From Singulisphaera sp. GP187 (GTDB lineage Bacteria > Planctomycetota > Planctomycetia > Isosphaerales > Isosphaeraceae), in NCBI RefSeq assembly GCF_900129635.1, contig NZ_FSRB01000002.1, forward strand, positions 772,727 through 836,726: DNA of 64,000 nucleotides. Reading direction: 5' to 3'. The number at the start of each line of letters is the position of its first letter. Position 1 is the stretch's first letter. The notes under the pieces are model-generated. The model saw only the letters and a list, made by a program, of their open reading frames with translations, ran no database searches and was not told the DNA's origin. Of this stretch, positions 46,487 to 55,119 are shown piece after piece. The translations under genes were made by a program, and so were the position numbers.

Positions 46487-46609
46487 TCTGCTCGCCCGTC
46501 GCTCTATCCATTCCTTGCTTCCCACCTTACCCATCGCCCCGGCATCTTGGCCAACCGCCAGGTTCCGGGGATTTCCTCTCACCTTCAACTATCACATCGA
46601 GTTTCACGC

Positions 46610-47122
46610 GTGCCAAATCGATTCTCTCCGGGCTGTAAGTGCTGCCATTGCAAGCTCGGCCCCTGCACCGCGACGATCCCCACCGTGCTCTCGTTCGAGG
46701 ACGTCTACTTCGGCGTCACGATGGCCGCGATCTGGACGCCGAACAACCCGGCTGTTCCTTGTGGCGATGGTGGATGGGTTGCATACCACCTGTTCGATTA
46801 TCCCGGATCAGGTGGGGGACCGGGGCATTGTTCACAATCCTGTCCACCTGGCAATGTTGCACTCAAATATGTGCTGACATTTAATCCAGTCTCGCATCTT
46901 CCGGTGATGACAATCTACGGCAAGGCTTCAACTGATGGTTGCCCTAACCTGACCGGAACAATCCCGGATGGTCCATGGGATACGGCCGACAGTGCGTCAT
47001 GGTCGCGGATTTCCTGGTCCTGTACGCCAACCTTCTCCGCGACCTTCGGAAAAGTTTTTGGATCCACATTCTACGATTGTAAAACCAATCCCGCCGTACG
47101 AATCCTGGTGACCACCCCATGA
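46610..47122 (+). CDS. Cys-rich phage-region protein
   Basis: This 170-residue protein is read from GTG 46610 (PNRFSPGCKCCHCKLGPC), an N-terminal Cys cluster often seen at this position in planctomycete phage regions. The rest is beta-rich with paired Cys and the segment FNPVSHLPVMTIYGKASTDG. No ATG is available. It overlaps the next gene (ATGA, 47119-47122). Possibly a disulphide or metal-stabilised structural protein. Confidence 0.5.
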   Translation: MPNRFSPGCKCCHCKLGPCTATIPTVLSFEDVYFGVTMAAIWTPNNPAVPCGDGGWVAYHLFDYPGSGGGPGHCSQSCPPGNVALKYVLTFNPVSHLPVMTIYGKASTDGCPNLTGTIPDGPWDTADSASWSRISWSCTPTFSATFGKVFGSTFYDCKTNPAVRILVTTP

Positions 47123-47484
47123 AATGTTCGACATGTCCGCTTCTCACAGAGGGGCGATCATGCCCCGGCGAGCAATCCAAATTCGTCTGTAGCCAGTCCC
47201 ACCAGCCGGGACTGATCGCTCAACTCCGCTCGTTCGCGACGGCCGTCGTACACCACGTGGCGGCGGGACGACCCCAAGCTTCCCAAGCGCAACGGGAGGC
47301 ACGCCTTGCCGTTTGTGCCGCATGCCCCGAATACGACGAAGGCCGTTGCCGACTTTGTGGATGTTTCCTTGCGACCAAAGCGGGTTGGGCCGATCAGGAA
47401 TGCCCGGTCGGCAAATGGATGGCGATCGTTCCCATGCCCGCTGAACGGCTCCGCGAGGCACCGGTTGAACCCGCCCTGGCTTAG
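47119..47484 (+). CDS. DUF6171-like zinc-finger protein
   Basis: This 121-residue protein has an N-terminal CSTCPLLTEGRSCPGEQSKF and a C-terminal double finger VCAACPEYDEGRCRLCGCFL, then KAGWADQECPVGKWM. The latter is the recurring CxxCPxYD...CGC...ECPxxKW module found in phage tail and replication regions. ATG overlaps the previous stop. A role in virion assembly is only inferred. Confidence 0.65.
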   Translation: MKCSTCPLLTEGRSCPGEQSKFVCSQSHQPGLIAQLRSFATAVVHHVAAGRPQASQAQREARLAVCAACPEYDEGRCRLCGCFLATKAGWADQECPVGKWMAIVPMPAERLREAPVEPALA

Positions 47485-47671
47485 TCTATGGCCGAGCCAG
47501 CCGGGTCGGTTGCGTAACCTGCCTGCCCGTTCACCTGCTCGAGAGACCGGGACCGCCAACCCGGCCGAACCTGACCATCTAATGCCCCTCGGTGCGAACC
47601 CGCCTTACGCCGGGGGCCAGCCGCCGCCTCTTCCTTGGGCAGCTTGAACCACACCATTTGAGGATCACGAC

Positions 47672-47947
47672 ATGATCGCTACCATCGCCTCGCCTGACAC
47701 CACCGCCACTGGCATCGGTTCCCCTGCCGGCATCTCAGGCGACGTCCTGGAAGGGCTGGCCGAGGGGATCGCCCAACTCGTCCGCCAGGGGTTTGACGCC
47801 GAACTGATCGTTGAACGAATCGACCGGGCCGCCGATGGTCTGGGGTTGCCGGCAAGCCATCCAGCCTGCCAAGCATTCCGGGAGACTGCTAGGACGATGA
47901 CGATGGAGGCGATGGAGGGCAGGACGGTCAGTAGCCCGGGGGTGTAG
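47672..47947 (+). CDS. Small hypothetical protein
   Basis: This 91-residue protein has a GAGGATC site before ATG 47672. It is almost wholly helical (LEGLAEGIAQLVRQGFDAEL, then IVERIDRAADGLGLP). No family is recognised. The spacers on both sides (47485-47671, 47948-48241) hold no other gene. Confidence 0.5.
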   Translation: MIATIASPDTTATGIGSPAGISGDVLEGLAEGIAQLVRQGFDAELIVERIDRAADGLGLPASHPACQAFRETARTMTMEAMEGRTVSSPGV

Positions 47948-48241
47948 CGTGGACGACTTTGCCTTGGGTTGGCCCTCAGGCTCGCCCTGATATCCCTGGG
48001 TGGCGTCATGGCCATGGTTGACAGAGTGCTACCGGTCGGAGCAAGGAGTGGCGCGGAGCGGGCAAGCCGAATGGCCGGTTCCGTGGCCGTGAAATTTTAT
48101 CCATTAGGCAGGAAACAAGTTACGGCGAAAGCGTTGCGACCGGTTCCCTGGTTGAACTATTAAGAAGGGGGGCTTTGCCGTTGAGCAACAATCTTAGTTT
48201 ACCCAATTGAACAGAAGAACGGAAGAATGGTTCAGCATGGT

Positions 48242-48288
48242 AAAATTGGCCAATTTTTGTTGACCGAATGCCGACAGATCCGTATAGT
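48242..48288 (+). promoter_or_regulatory. Promoter and 16-bp palindromic operator of the RHH operon
   Basis: TTGACC (48260-48265) and TATAGT (48283-48288) are 17 bp apart. Directly upstream lies the perfect palindrome AAAATTGGCCAATTTT (48242-48257). This leads into AGGAGG and the TTG start at 48306. The palindrome abutting the -35 box suits a small RHH or XRE repressor of this operon. Confidence 0.75.
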
Positions 48289-48305
48289 TTTCACAGGAGG
48301 CCACC

Positions 48306-48518
48306 TTGAAAGACAAACGCACAATGAGCCTCAACCTCACTGAGGCCGAGATGGAGGTTCTTGATGACTTGGCTCGCCGCAAAGACCTGACAAAAACGGC
48401 CGTCATTCGCCAGGCGATCCGCCTCTATCAACTTGTTGACCAACGGCTCTCGAAAGGAGAGAAGCTGGTTTTCGAGGATGAGGCTGCGAACAAAAAGTCG
48501 GAGCTAATGGTTCTATGA
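48306..48518 (+). CDS. Ribbon-helix-helix regulator
   Basis: This 70-residue protein starts at TTG 48306 with a perfect AGGAGG five bases before. KRTMSLNLTEAEMEVLDDLA, then RRKDLTKTAVIRQAIRLYQL, is a classical RHH domain; a short acidic tail follows. The stop overlaps the GNAT-like start (ATGA, 48515-48518). RHH-GNAT pairs are a known toxin-antitoxin layout, but here the partner is longer than usual. Confidence 0.85.
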   Translation: MKDKRTMSLNLTEAEMEVLDDLARRKDLTKTAVIRQAIRLYQLVDQRLSKGEKLVFEDEAANKKSELMVL

Positions 48519-49141
48519 GCGTCTCGAAGATCGAGCTCGTGGATCATAGGACGGGCGAGCTTGTGAACGCGAGCCTCCGCCACGCTCTCACGGTCGACGA
48601 CCTGTTTGCAGCGGAGGCCCATTGGGGTCCTATTCGTCTCCAGGCAATCAGGAGACTCTTTGGCGAAGGTTTGCCACCCGAGAAAATACCCCAGCATTAT
48701 CACTGGAATTGGGGTCGAAAACAGGAACACCTTAGGTTTTTGGCCTATCAGTGCATCGGGATTGAATGCCAAGGTGATATGCAGGGACTCATGATGGTCA
48801 ATTTGGCGACGCACTTCGCGCAATTTGACCCTGATCGTGCCAAGCCGATTGTTTATATAAACTACATCGAGAGTGCCCCGTGGAACCTGGCTCCATTCGT
48901 GAAAGAGCCACGATTTGGCGGAATTGGCACTCGGCTTTTCTCAGCAGCAATTTCTCTCAGCATGAGCGAAGGTTTTCATGGACGGATCGGCCTTCATTCG
49001 CTACCCCAATCGGAATATTTCTACAGTGGGATATGCGGTATGACTATGGGCGATCCTGATCCTGGAACTGAAGGGCTCAGATACTTTGAATTAACCCGTG
49101 ATCAGGCTAAAGCCTTTTTACAGGGAACTCCAAGGCCATGA
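48515..49141 (+). CDS. GNAT-like N-acetyltransferase
   Basis: The product has 208 residues. The C-terminal half resembles the acetyl-CoA binding core: EPRFGGIGTRLFSAAISLSM (R/QxxGxG/A loop), then GRIGLHSLPQSEYFYSGICG. The N-terminal ~90 residues are less typical and may bind a partner. It overlaps both neighbours by 4 bp. A role as toxin of the RHH antitoxin, or as a modifier acting with the XRE/ImmA pair, is possible; the substrate is unknown. Confidence 0.65.
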   Translation: MSVSKIELVDHRTGELVNASLRHALTVDDLFAAEAHWGPIRLQAIRRLFGEGLPPEKIPQHYHWNWGRKQEHLRFLAYQCIGIECQGDMQGLMMVNLATHFAQFDPDRAKPIVYINYIESAPWNLAPFVKEPRFGGIGTRLFSAAISLSMSEGFHGRIGLHSLPQSEYFYSGICGMTMGDPDPGTEGLRYFELTRDQAKAFLQGTPRP

Positions 49142-49614
49142 CTCACTCCGTTCCCGACCGCGACTGGTTTCTGAAGAGGGCCAAGGAAGAGGCAAACACG
49201 TTCATTTGTGTCGGTGGACTTGCATGTTCGCTTCGCAACGTGGATCCTTCTGGCCACACTCACCGATCTCACGGCAAGTTGGCTTTCGCCAGGCTGATTC
49301 GCCTCCAAAGGCGGAATCTCCGTTTAACCACAGTTCAACTCGCCGAAAAGGCGGACATTGATCTAGATGAACTTGTCAGTATCGAGACTGGCGACGATTT
49401 TGTGCCCGAACCGAGAACAATTTCTCAGTTGGGGAAGGCACTTCGGCTTCCCGAACAACGACTGATGCAGTTGTCGGGTCTGACCGAAGCCAGAGACGAG
49501 CAATTCAACCAAGCCGCCGTCCGCTTTGCTGCCAGTTCTGAGCCTCTCGAAAAATTATCTTCCGAAGAGAGAAAGGCTCTCGAAGAGTTTGTGAGGATTC
49601 TGGCCAGGGCGTGA
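49138..49614 (+). CDS. XRE-family HTH regulator
   Basis: The product has 158 residues. A unique N-terminal ~45 residues are followed by a Cro/CI-type HTH (LAFARLIRLQRRNLRLTTVQ, then LAEKADIDLDELVSIETGDD) and a helical C-terminal domain ending EERKALEEFVRILARA. The start overlaps the GNAT stop (ATGA). It is followed 37 nt later by the ImmA-like protease, the standard repressor-antirepressor order known from ICE and phage elements such as ICEBs1. Confidence 0.85.
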   Translation: MTHSVPDRDWFLKRAKEEANTFICVGGLACSLRNVDPSGHTHRSHGKLAFARLIRLQRRNLRLTTVQLAEKADIDLDELVSIETGDDFVPEPRTISQLGKALRLPEQRLMQLSGLTEARDEQFNQAAVRFAASSEPLEKLSSEERKALEEFVRILARA

Positions 49615-49651
49615 TTTTCGGAAAATTACCTTGCTGGCGGGAGAATCCGGA

Positions 49652-50575
49652 TTGCGGAACACATTCTTGAAGGAACGAACTGCACGCGACATTGATGGGC
49701 AGGTCGCGAAAATCCTGCAAGGCCTCGGCAATCCGGATCCTCCGATCAGACTCGAGGATGTACGAGATCTCTTATCTCTGGACCTACGATACTTTTCGTC
49801 GACCGACGACGGGCTGATTCGCGAGCTAGCCCACAACATGCGGGTAGCAGGCAAACAAATACTTCTCAGGCCCACGCTACTTCTTGATGCAATCAAAACA
49901 TTTAAATTGGCTGCACTGTATCTTCCTGATCGCAAAAGAATCATGATCGATTCATCAATGCCACCAATCAAGCAAAGATGGGGCTACGGGCACGAAATTG
50001 GACACAGCATTATACCTTGGCATAATAACTACATGCTTGGAGACGATCAGCAGACTTTGACTCCTGCTTGCCACGAACAACTCGAATCCGAAGCAAATTA
50101 TGCAGCAGCACGAATTCTTTTCATGCAAGGCAAGTTTGAATCTGGAGTTTCCGCAAGCAGCCTCAATTTTTCTCAAGTAAAAGCACTGAGCAAAGCGTTC
50201 GGAAACAGCATGACAACAACACTGTGGAGAGTTGTGGACTTCCTTGATATTCCGGCTATCGGCGTAATAAGCGGACATCCCAAGCGGATTCTAGAGGACT
50301 TTGACCCTGCAAACCCATGCAAATATTTTATTCGATCAAAGCCATTTTGTGTCCAATTTGACCACTTAAGCGAGACCGACCTTTTTGCTATCATTTCGGG
50401 CTACTGTAAATACTCAAAAAAAGGACCATTGGGCTCTGAAGAGGTAGAATTAATTGACAGAAATGGCAAACGGCATGTCTTTCTATTTGAAACTTTTCAT
50501 AATAGTTATGACGCCTTGACTTTGGGGGTATACCGGCGGCCTGGCACTTTCGCCATCTCCCCGTGCACTCATTAG
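49652..50575 (+). CDS. ImmA/IrrE-type metalloprotease
   Basis: The product has about 307 residues from TTG 49652, chosen because GGGAGAA lies 6 nt upstream; TTG 49631 is an alternative. The zinc site is GYGHEIGHSII, and a downstream Glu is in HEQLESEANYAAARILF. Members cleave the cognate XRE repressor after a signal. The C-terminal ~110 residues after the protease are an extra domain with no match. Composition is A/T-richer than the adjacent element genes, suggesting that the four-gene operon was acquired as a unit. Confidence 0.88.
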   Translation: MRNTFLKERTARDIDGQVAKILQGLGNPDPPIRLEDVRDLLSLDLRYFSSTDDGLIRELAHNMRVAGKQILLRPTLLLDAIKTFKLAALYLPDRKRIMIDSSMPPIKQRWGYGHEIGHSIIPWHNNYMLGDDQQTLTPACHEQLESEANYAAARILFMQGKFESGVSASSLNFSQVKALSKAFGNSMTTTLWRVVDFLDIPAIGVISGHPKRILEDFDPANPCKYFIRSKPFCVQFDHLSETDLFAIISGYCKYSKKGPLGSEEVELIDRNGKRHVFLFETFHNSYDALTLGVYRRPGTFAISPCTH

Positions 50576-50615
50576 TTGAGCGCAATCGCCTTCTCGTCGT
50601 CCCTTCACGACTGAT

Positions 50616-50631
50616 CCCCCCCCCCCCCCCC
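50616..50631. repeat. C16 homopolymer
   Basis: Sixteen consecutive C bases occur about 40 nt after the stop of the protease gene. Such runs are slippage-prone. The rest of 50576-51255 has no clear gene. Confidence 0.8.
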
Positions 50632-50706
50632 AGAATTTTCCTGATGAAATGATGCGGGCCTATGTTGCTCGCCATCGCACTTCCTTCCCTGCATTCCCCA
50701 ACCTCT

Positions 50707-50768
50707 CGAACTCCCGGTCTCAGCAGACGAACACTCGGCAAACTCCACCTTGCCTACGGTCAACCTAA
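50707..50768. repeat. ~60-bp imperfect repeat, copy 1
   Basis: It matches 53195-53256 at roughly four bases in five, including the shared segment AACTCCACCTTGCC. The copies flank the IS4-family insertion at a distance, so they were present before it. Confidence 0.6.
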
Positions 50769-50928
50769 CCAGTTGAACCGGCCCCTTGCGACTCGGGATC
50801 AAACCGGTCAGCCAGGCTATGCCGATGGGCCTGGGCCTCGTCTGGAAGCGTCGTCAAAAGGCCTGACAGCCTGACGCCTGTTGAGCCCTTGCAAGCCACC
50901 CAGTCGAGCCGTCCGAACCCACGACGAC

Positions 50929-50971
50929 AAAGCCCCGTCGCTCCGCATGATCGCGGGCCGGCGGGGCTTTT
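50929..50971 (+). terminator. Hairpin terminator downstream of the RHH-ImmA operon
   Basis: AAAGCCCCG (50929-50937) pairs with CGGGGCTTT (50962-50970), followed by T. The internal loop is itself GC-rich. It lies 350 nt after the operon and could act in both directions. Confidence 0.6.
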
Positions 50972-51461
50972 GCATGCGCGGGGTTCTCTTGCGCTAGCCA
51001 CGTCCAAGCATGCCCACCTCCCTGGCTTGCTCGACTGCCCGCCGCCACCTCCTCCTGGGTGGCTCCCTCGGCACGGGTGAGATTCTCCCCATTACGTCCC
51101 GATCCGATCCAACCCCGCTCGCCCGACCCGCCCACGAACGCGCCCGCCCGATCGACCAACCGGCCCGTTCCCCGGTTACAATGGCCCTGGCGACGTCTTG
51201 CAATGGACCTGACGACGTCTTCCACGGCCAGTTCTCCCGGTCGGGGTTCTCAGTGATGGCACTCCCTCAGTTCCGACTCCGAACTTTGATGATCGTCGTG
51301 GTGGTCACCGCTCTTGGCCTAGGCCTGGTGGTCCGAAGAGGACGGCTCCTGAGACTCGGCTCATACCACGCAAGCCAATCGACTCTGACGATGACATATC
51401 AAGTGGACGGAGCGACGGCAGGCTACGACGCGGCTCTACAGCCGGGTGCGATTGCCTTTTC

Positions 51462-53066
51462 GACATCTCGCAGCGCGTGGCATGCAACGTCAGTAACTCG
51501 GCGTCGTCAACAACGGATGTAACTCTCACCGGACCAGAGAATTACTGCCGCTCCGTGGCTGCGGTTCGTTCGAGAGAAGGGGGGGCAAAAAATCGCCGTT
51601 CTTCGTCATGATGGGTGCGGCTAGCAACCGGCACTCACCTGGATTGAGGAAGAACGGCGATGAAGGCAGCTCGGACGCTGCAAGGCTTGCAGCAACCGCA
51701 GTCGTTGATCGGCTATGTCCGACAGTTTCTCACCCCGACGGTCTGGAAGCAAGCCCGAGGGGTTGTTCCTCAAAGGCGGTCGGCGCCGCGGTGGGATCTC
51801 CAGCCACTGGTCGTGGTCATGCTCGCCATGACCTGGGCCACCGGCGACTCCGAGTCCGAGAGGTTTGAGAAGGCCCGGGGATACTACGTCGCCTGCCATG
51901 AGTCGCGAAGACGCCCGGGAAAGACCCTCGTCGGCTTCCAGAAAGCGATGCGACGCGTCCCCATGCGACAACTCAGGGCGTTGGCCGCGGGGGTTCGGCA
52001 ACAGATCCACGCCCGACTGGGGTCGCGGCGGATTGTCGACGGCTTCGAGCCGATGGGCTGCGACGGCTCGCGGATCGAGTGCCCCCGCACCCCCGAGTTG
52101 GAACGGGGACTCGGGCAGGCCGGCAAGAACGACGCGGCCCCCAACGTCTGGCTGACGGCGTTCGTCCACTTGCCCACGGGACTGCTTTGGTCGTGGCGAC
52201 TCGGCCCGGGCACCGCGGCCGAGCAAGAGCATTTGAGGCACTTGCTCGCCACCCTCTCGCCCGAGGCCCTGATCGTCTGCGACGCCGCTTATATGGGCTT
52301 CGATCTGGTCCGGGCGATCCTCGGTGTCAAGCGATCGTTCCTGTTCCGGATGTCGTCGCGGGTCGACCTCTACACCCTCGAAGTGGCGAACCTGGAGGAT
52401 TGGACCGAAGGCCCTGTCTTGTACTGGCCGAACTATGTCCAGAAGAAAGGGGAAGCGCCGATCCAATGCCGCTTGATCCGGATCCCGGCCAAGGGCAAGG
52501 GTAAGGGGTCGGTCAAACGCGACGTCTGGCTCCTGACCGACGTCCTCGACCCAGCCCGGATGTCGGCGGCGACGGCCGCCAAATTCTACCGCTGGAGATG
52601 GCGTAATGAAGGACTATTTCGCACATACAAGCGTATAATCAATAAATTGAAACTCGCTAGCCGCACGGTGGCCTTGGTGCATCGCGAGGCCGAGTTGTCA
52701 CTGCTGGCCACGCAGATCCTCCTGGCGCATGCCGACCTGGCGCTTCGGCCGGCGTCGGCGTCGGCGACCGATGGCCCAGTGATCAGCCCCCGCAAAGTTC
52801 TGATCGAGATCCGCAAGGAGATCGACGCGGCCGTGAAACCCAAGGCCAAGTGTTACCACAAGCGACTCGCGGGCTGCCGCGCCGGGTGCCGGAAGCAGAA
52901 GAGCCCGAAAGCCACACGCAAGTGGCCTCGTCGCAAACCGCATAAGCCGCCGAAACCGCCTGTGCTCCACACCCTGACTCAGGAACAGAAAGCCTTGCTA
53001 AACAAGCACATGAGTGCAGTAGGATGAGGCATCAGTAATCGACGTTGCGTGGCATGCGAGGATGTC
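51462..53066 (+). mobile_element. IS4-family insertion sequence
   Basis: It contains one transposase gene. Imperfect inverted ends can be aligned: GACATCTCGCA with GCAACGTCAGTAAC on the left (51462-51497), against the inverse of 53030-53066 on the right. No target duplication is obvious, so the precise ends need checking. Confidence 0.65.
51660..53027 (+). CDS. IS4-family transposase (DDE)
   Basis: This 455-residue protein has the full DDE set: the first Asp in MGCDGSRIEC, the second in ALIVCDAAYMGF, and the Glu within the Y(2)R(3)E(6)K signature FYRWRWRNEGLFRTYK. The C-terminus is very basic. All residues needed for cut-and-paste transposition look intact, and the frame is uninterrupted. 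The N-terminal Gln-rich segment may bind the ends. Confidence 0.92.
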   Translation: MKAARTLQGLQQPQSLIGYVRQFLTPTVWKQARGVVPQRRSAPRWDLQPLVVVMLAMTWATGDSESERFEKARGYYVACHESRRRPGKTLVGFQKAMRRVPMRQLRALAAGVRQQIHARLGSRRIVDGFEPMGCDGSRIECPRTPELERGLGQAGKNDAAPNVWLTAFVHLPTGLLWSWRLGPGTAAEQEHLRHLLATLSPEALIVCDAAYMGFDLVRAILGVKRSFLFRMSSRVDLYTLEVANLEDWTEGPVLYWPNYVQKKGEAPIQCRLIRIPAKGKGKGSVKRDVWLLTDVLDPARMSAATAAKFYRWRWRNEGLFRTYKRIINKLKLASRTVALVHREAELSLLATQILLAHADLALRPASASATDGPVISPRKVLIEIRKEIDAAVKPKAKCYHKRLAGCRAGCRKQKSPKATRKWPRRKPHKPPKPPVLHTLTQEQKALLNKHMSAVG

Positions 53067-53194
53067 CGCTAAATACTATCAGGCTGCGTCCCATCCCTGG
53101 CTCCCCGTCTCGCCCGACCCGCCTGAGCCGGAATGAGCGGCCGTCCCCCCCCCTCTGGGTGGCATCATACCTCCCCCGCCACATCCCGGCCTCA

Positions 53195-53256
53195 CGCACC
53201 CCCGGTCCCGGCAGACGAACACCCCGCCAACTCCACCTTGCCCACGGTTAACAGAA
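53195..53256. repeat. ~60-bp imperfect repeat, copy 2
   Basis: It is the counterpart of 50707-50768. The gap 53137-53606 otherwise holds nothing recognisable. Confidence 0.6.
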
Positions 53257-53606
53257 CCGTTGAGCCGATCCCTGCCAATGACGTGGGGACCGCTCGCAAG
53301 CGACTGATGCGAGAGCCGGGGGAGTTGGTGTGCGCGGGTCGCTCGGCGACTGCGTAGGGAGCGTGAACCCAGGGCTGGCGTGAGAAGGATGCGATAACTC
53401 TGTCCAACTACCTTAGCTACAAGGAACATGGCATGCACTGGCACCAAGCATCGCTCACGTGATGGCTGTTCCGGTTTTGCATTAGATTTACAAAAATTCA
53501 AAAAAGGGAGTTGCCATGGGACGGTGTGATACTGATAATCATAGAAGTGCCCAGGATGAACGTGAACGCCCGGGAGCTAACCAGGGCGTTCACATGCTAA
53601 CAAAGC

Positions 53607-53957
53607 TCAACCGATCAGATTGCTTTGGTCCTTCTCTTTGCTCGGAACTCCTTCTAGCTTCCGATACCGGTCTTTAGCTTGAGTCTTCATTTCCTCTATC
53701 TCGTGGGGCAAGAAAATCCCTGCGTCACAGAGACGGTCCCACCGGTCAAACTGCCAGATTAGACATCTTGCCGAACGAAACCAAAGGACAACGGGCACGA
53801 GCGCGACCAGATAGCCCCCTAGGAAAGCTGTGGTCGTGTCGAGATTAAATAGCGGCTTGCAAATTAACAACGCTAGTCCACTGCCGCCTAAGGCCAGTCC
53901 CTCTTGCAAGGAGACCGCCAAGGTGAACCTCGCGAAAGCTCTCAACTTTCGCGTCAT
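53607..53957 (-). CDS. Small membrane protein
   Basis: The product is about 116 residues from ATG 53957, with two TM segments (ALGGSGLALLICKPLFNLDT, then GGYLVALVPVVLWF) and a charged C-terminal tail (HEIEEMKTQAKDRYRKLEGV). An upstream in-frame ATG at 53996 would overlap the previous gene. It is probably co-translated with the gene at 53965-54264. No family is recognised. Confidence 0.55.
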   Translation of the reverse strand: MTRKLRAFARFTLAVSLQEGLALGGSGLALLICKPLFNLDTTTAFLGGYLVALVPVVLWFRSARCLIWQFDRWDRLCDAGIFLPHEIEEMKTQAKDRYRKLEGVPSKEKDQSNLIG

Positions 53958-53964
53958 TAACCAA

Positions 53965-54264
53965 TCAAGCACGGGATGTGTGCACCATGGCGCCAATCAG
54001 AAAACTTGGAACAAAGCCCGCAAGAAAACCAAGTTCGATGGGCCATCCCAGCAGATAAGCAAGTGACATACCTGCACCGCTTGAGATTATTACCACGCTA
54101 GCCGAATCGTGATAGTTGAAGGAACCATCAATGAGCCTGTATGCGCGTCCGCACATGGTGCGTTGCGGCTCAGGCTGGCACTTACTCCCACCGCCCGCTT
54201 CCATACCTTCTGGAGCCAGGCGAACACTGTGATCAGCCGTTGACATTGGATCGTCCGATTTCAT
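53965..54264 (-). CDS. Small membrane protein
   Basis: This 99-residue protein has a GGAGG site 7 nt before ATG 54264. A soluble N-terminus with two Cys precedes two TM segments (ASVVIISSGAGMSLAYLLGW and LGFLAGFVPSFLIGAMVH). It forms a pair with the downstream membrane protein. The function is unknown. Confidence 0.55.
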   Translation of the reverse strand: MKSDDPMSTADHSVRLAPEGMEAGGGSKCQPEPQRTMCGRAYRLIDGSFNYHDSASVVIISSGAGMSLAYLLGWPIELGFLAGFVPSFLIGAMVHTSRA

Positions 54265-55119
54265 GGGCGGGCCTCCGTGCTCTTCCCCTTAGGGGAGATC
54301 TCGAGGCGCCGCTGGTGCAATGGCGAAGTTGCAATTCGTCGGGCGCCGATCCCCCAAGGATTCGGACAATACCCAACCGCCCGATCGAGGTCTAGGGACA
54401 TTATTGCCCTTCCCCGCAAAGCGTCATTCTACGTCTACTCCCCCAAGACGCGAAAGACCCCAAATCCGGAAATAGTGTAAAAATTGGGCAAAACTGGGGT
54501 CTTTGGGGCAGAAGCATAACAAAGGGGAGTGTGCTTGTGCGTTTTATAAGACACCCGCACACGGGGTGCCACCCGGACCCTTTTTGCCCAATTCCCTCAA
54601 CTGCTTCGCCCATCCTGCTGACCCTTACCACAAGCCGATACTCCTTCCCTCCCACTTGCACGGCCGTAACTGCGGCCAGCACTAGGCAGGTGAGATTCGC
54701 ACGAAGGGGCGGGGCGATTGCGATCCGCTTCGCAAACGCTTGCCCCTATATTCTAGAATTCTGCGATCCAGAGTTTGTCGCTGAAGCGGCGCAATTGCGG
54801 CGAATCTACGCCAAACCGCCAATTTTAGGGCCGTTTGCGATACCTTCCTGGGATCGCCTGGATCGCACCGACATCGCGGCAAAATATCCGTTCACCTTGG
54901 CAAGTCGTCGTTTCTAGTACGAAACCTGCGATCTTGTCTCGGATGCCAACCGCGTGGGTCGTTAGTAGTACGTTTGAGGGCCAGCAAGGTTCGAATCTGC
55001 AGCCGCCACTCAAACCTCAATCCTCGCAGTCCTCGCGGCCACCCAGATGACGTGGGCCGCTCTGCCCGGGACAGCCACGCTCGTGCCAGCCCCCTGGGCA
55101 GCTTGCCCCATTTTTACTT
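54265..55119. other. 855-bp gap without a clear gene
   Basis: Plus- and minus-strand frames are short and atypical. A 10-bp inverted repeat (AAAGACCCCA at 54453-54462, TGGGGTCTTT at 54495-54504) is present. The short GGTTCGAATC near 54991 resembles a tRNA T-loop, but no cloverleaf can be drawn. Confidence 0.4.

Larger units (their letters stand above)
51256..53136 (+). pseudogene. Small TM-protein gene split by the IS4-family insertion
   Basis: The 5' part (from ATG 51256) encodes FRLRTLMIVVVVTALGLGLV then GSYHASQSTLTMTYQV, the start of a planctomycete short-membrane-protein family. The 3' part right of the IS resumes with KYYQAASHPWLPVSPDPPEP and stops at 53136, the typical end of this family. 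The transposase element lies between them, so the gene is disrupted. The insert boundaries near 51462 and 53066 are estimated. Confidence 0.65.

Noticed and set aside
54531..54917. Plus-strand frame of 128 residues in the 54.3-55.1 kb gap
   Set aside because: Mixed composition with no domain or good start; not strong enough to call.
54980..55010. tRNA near GGTTCGAATC
   Set aside because: The T-arm does not pair and no cloverleaf can be drawn.
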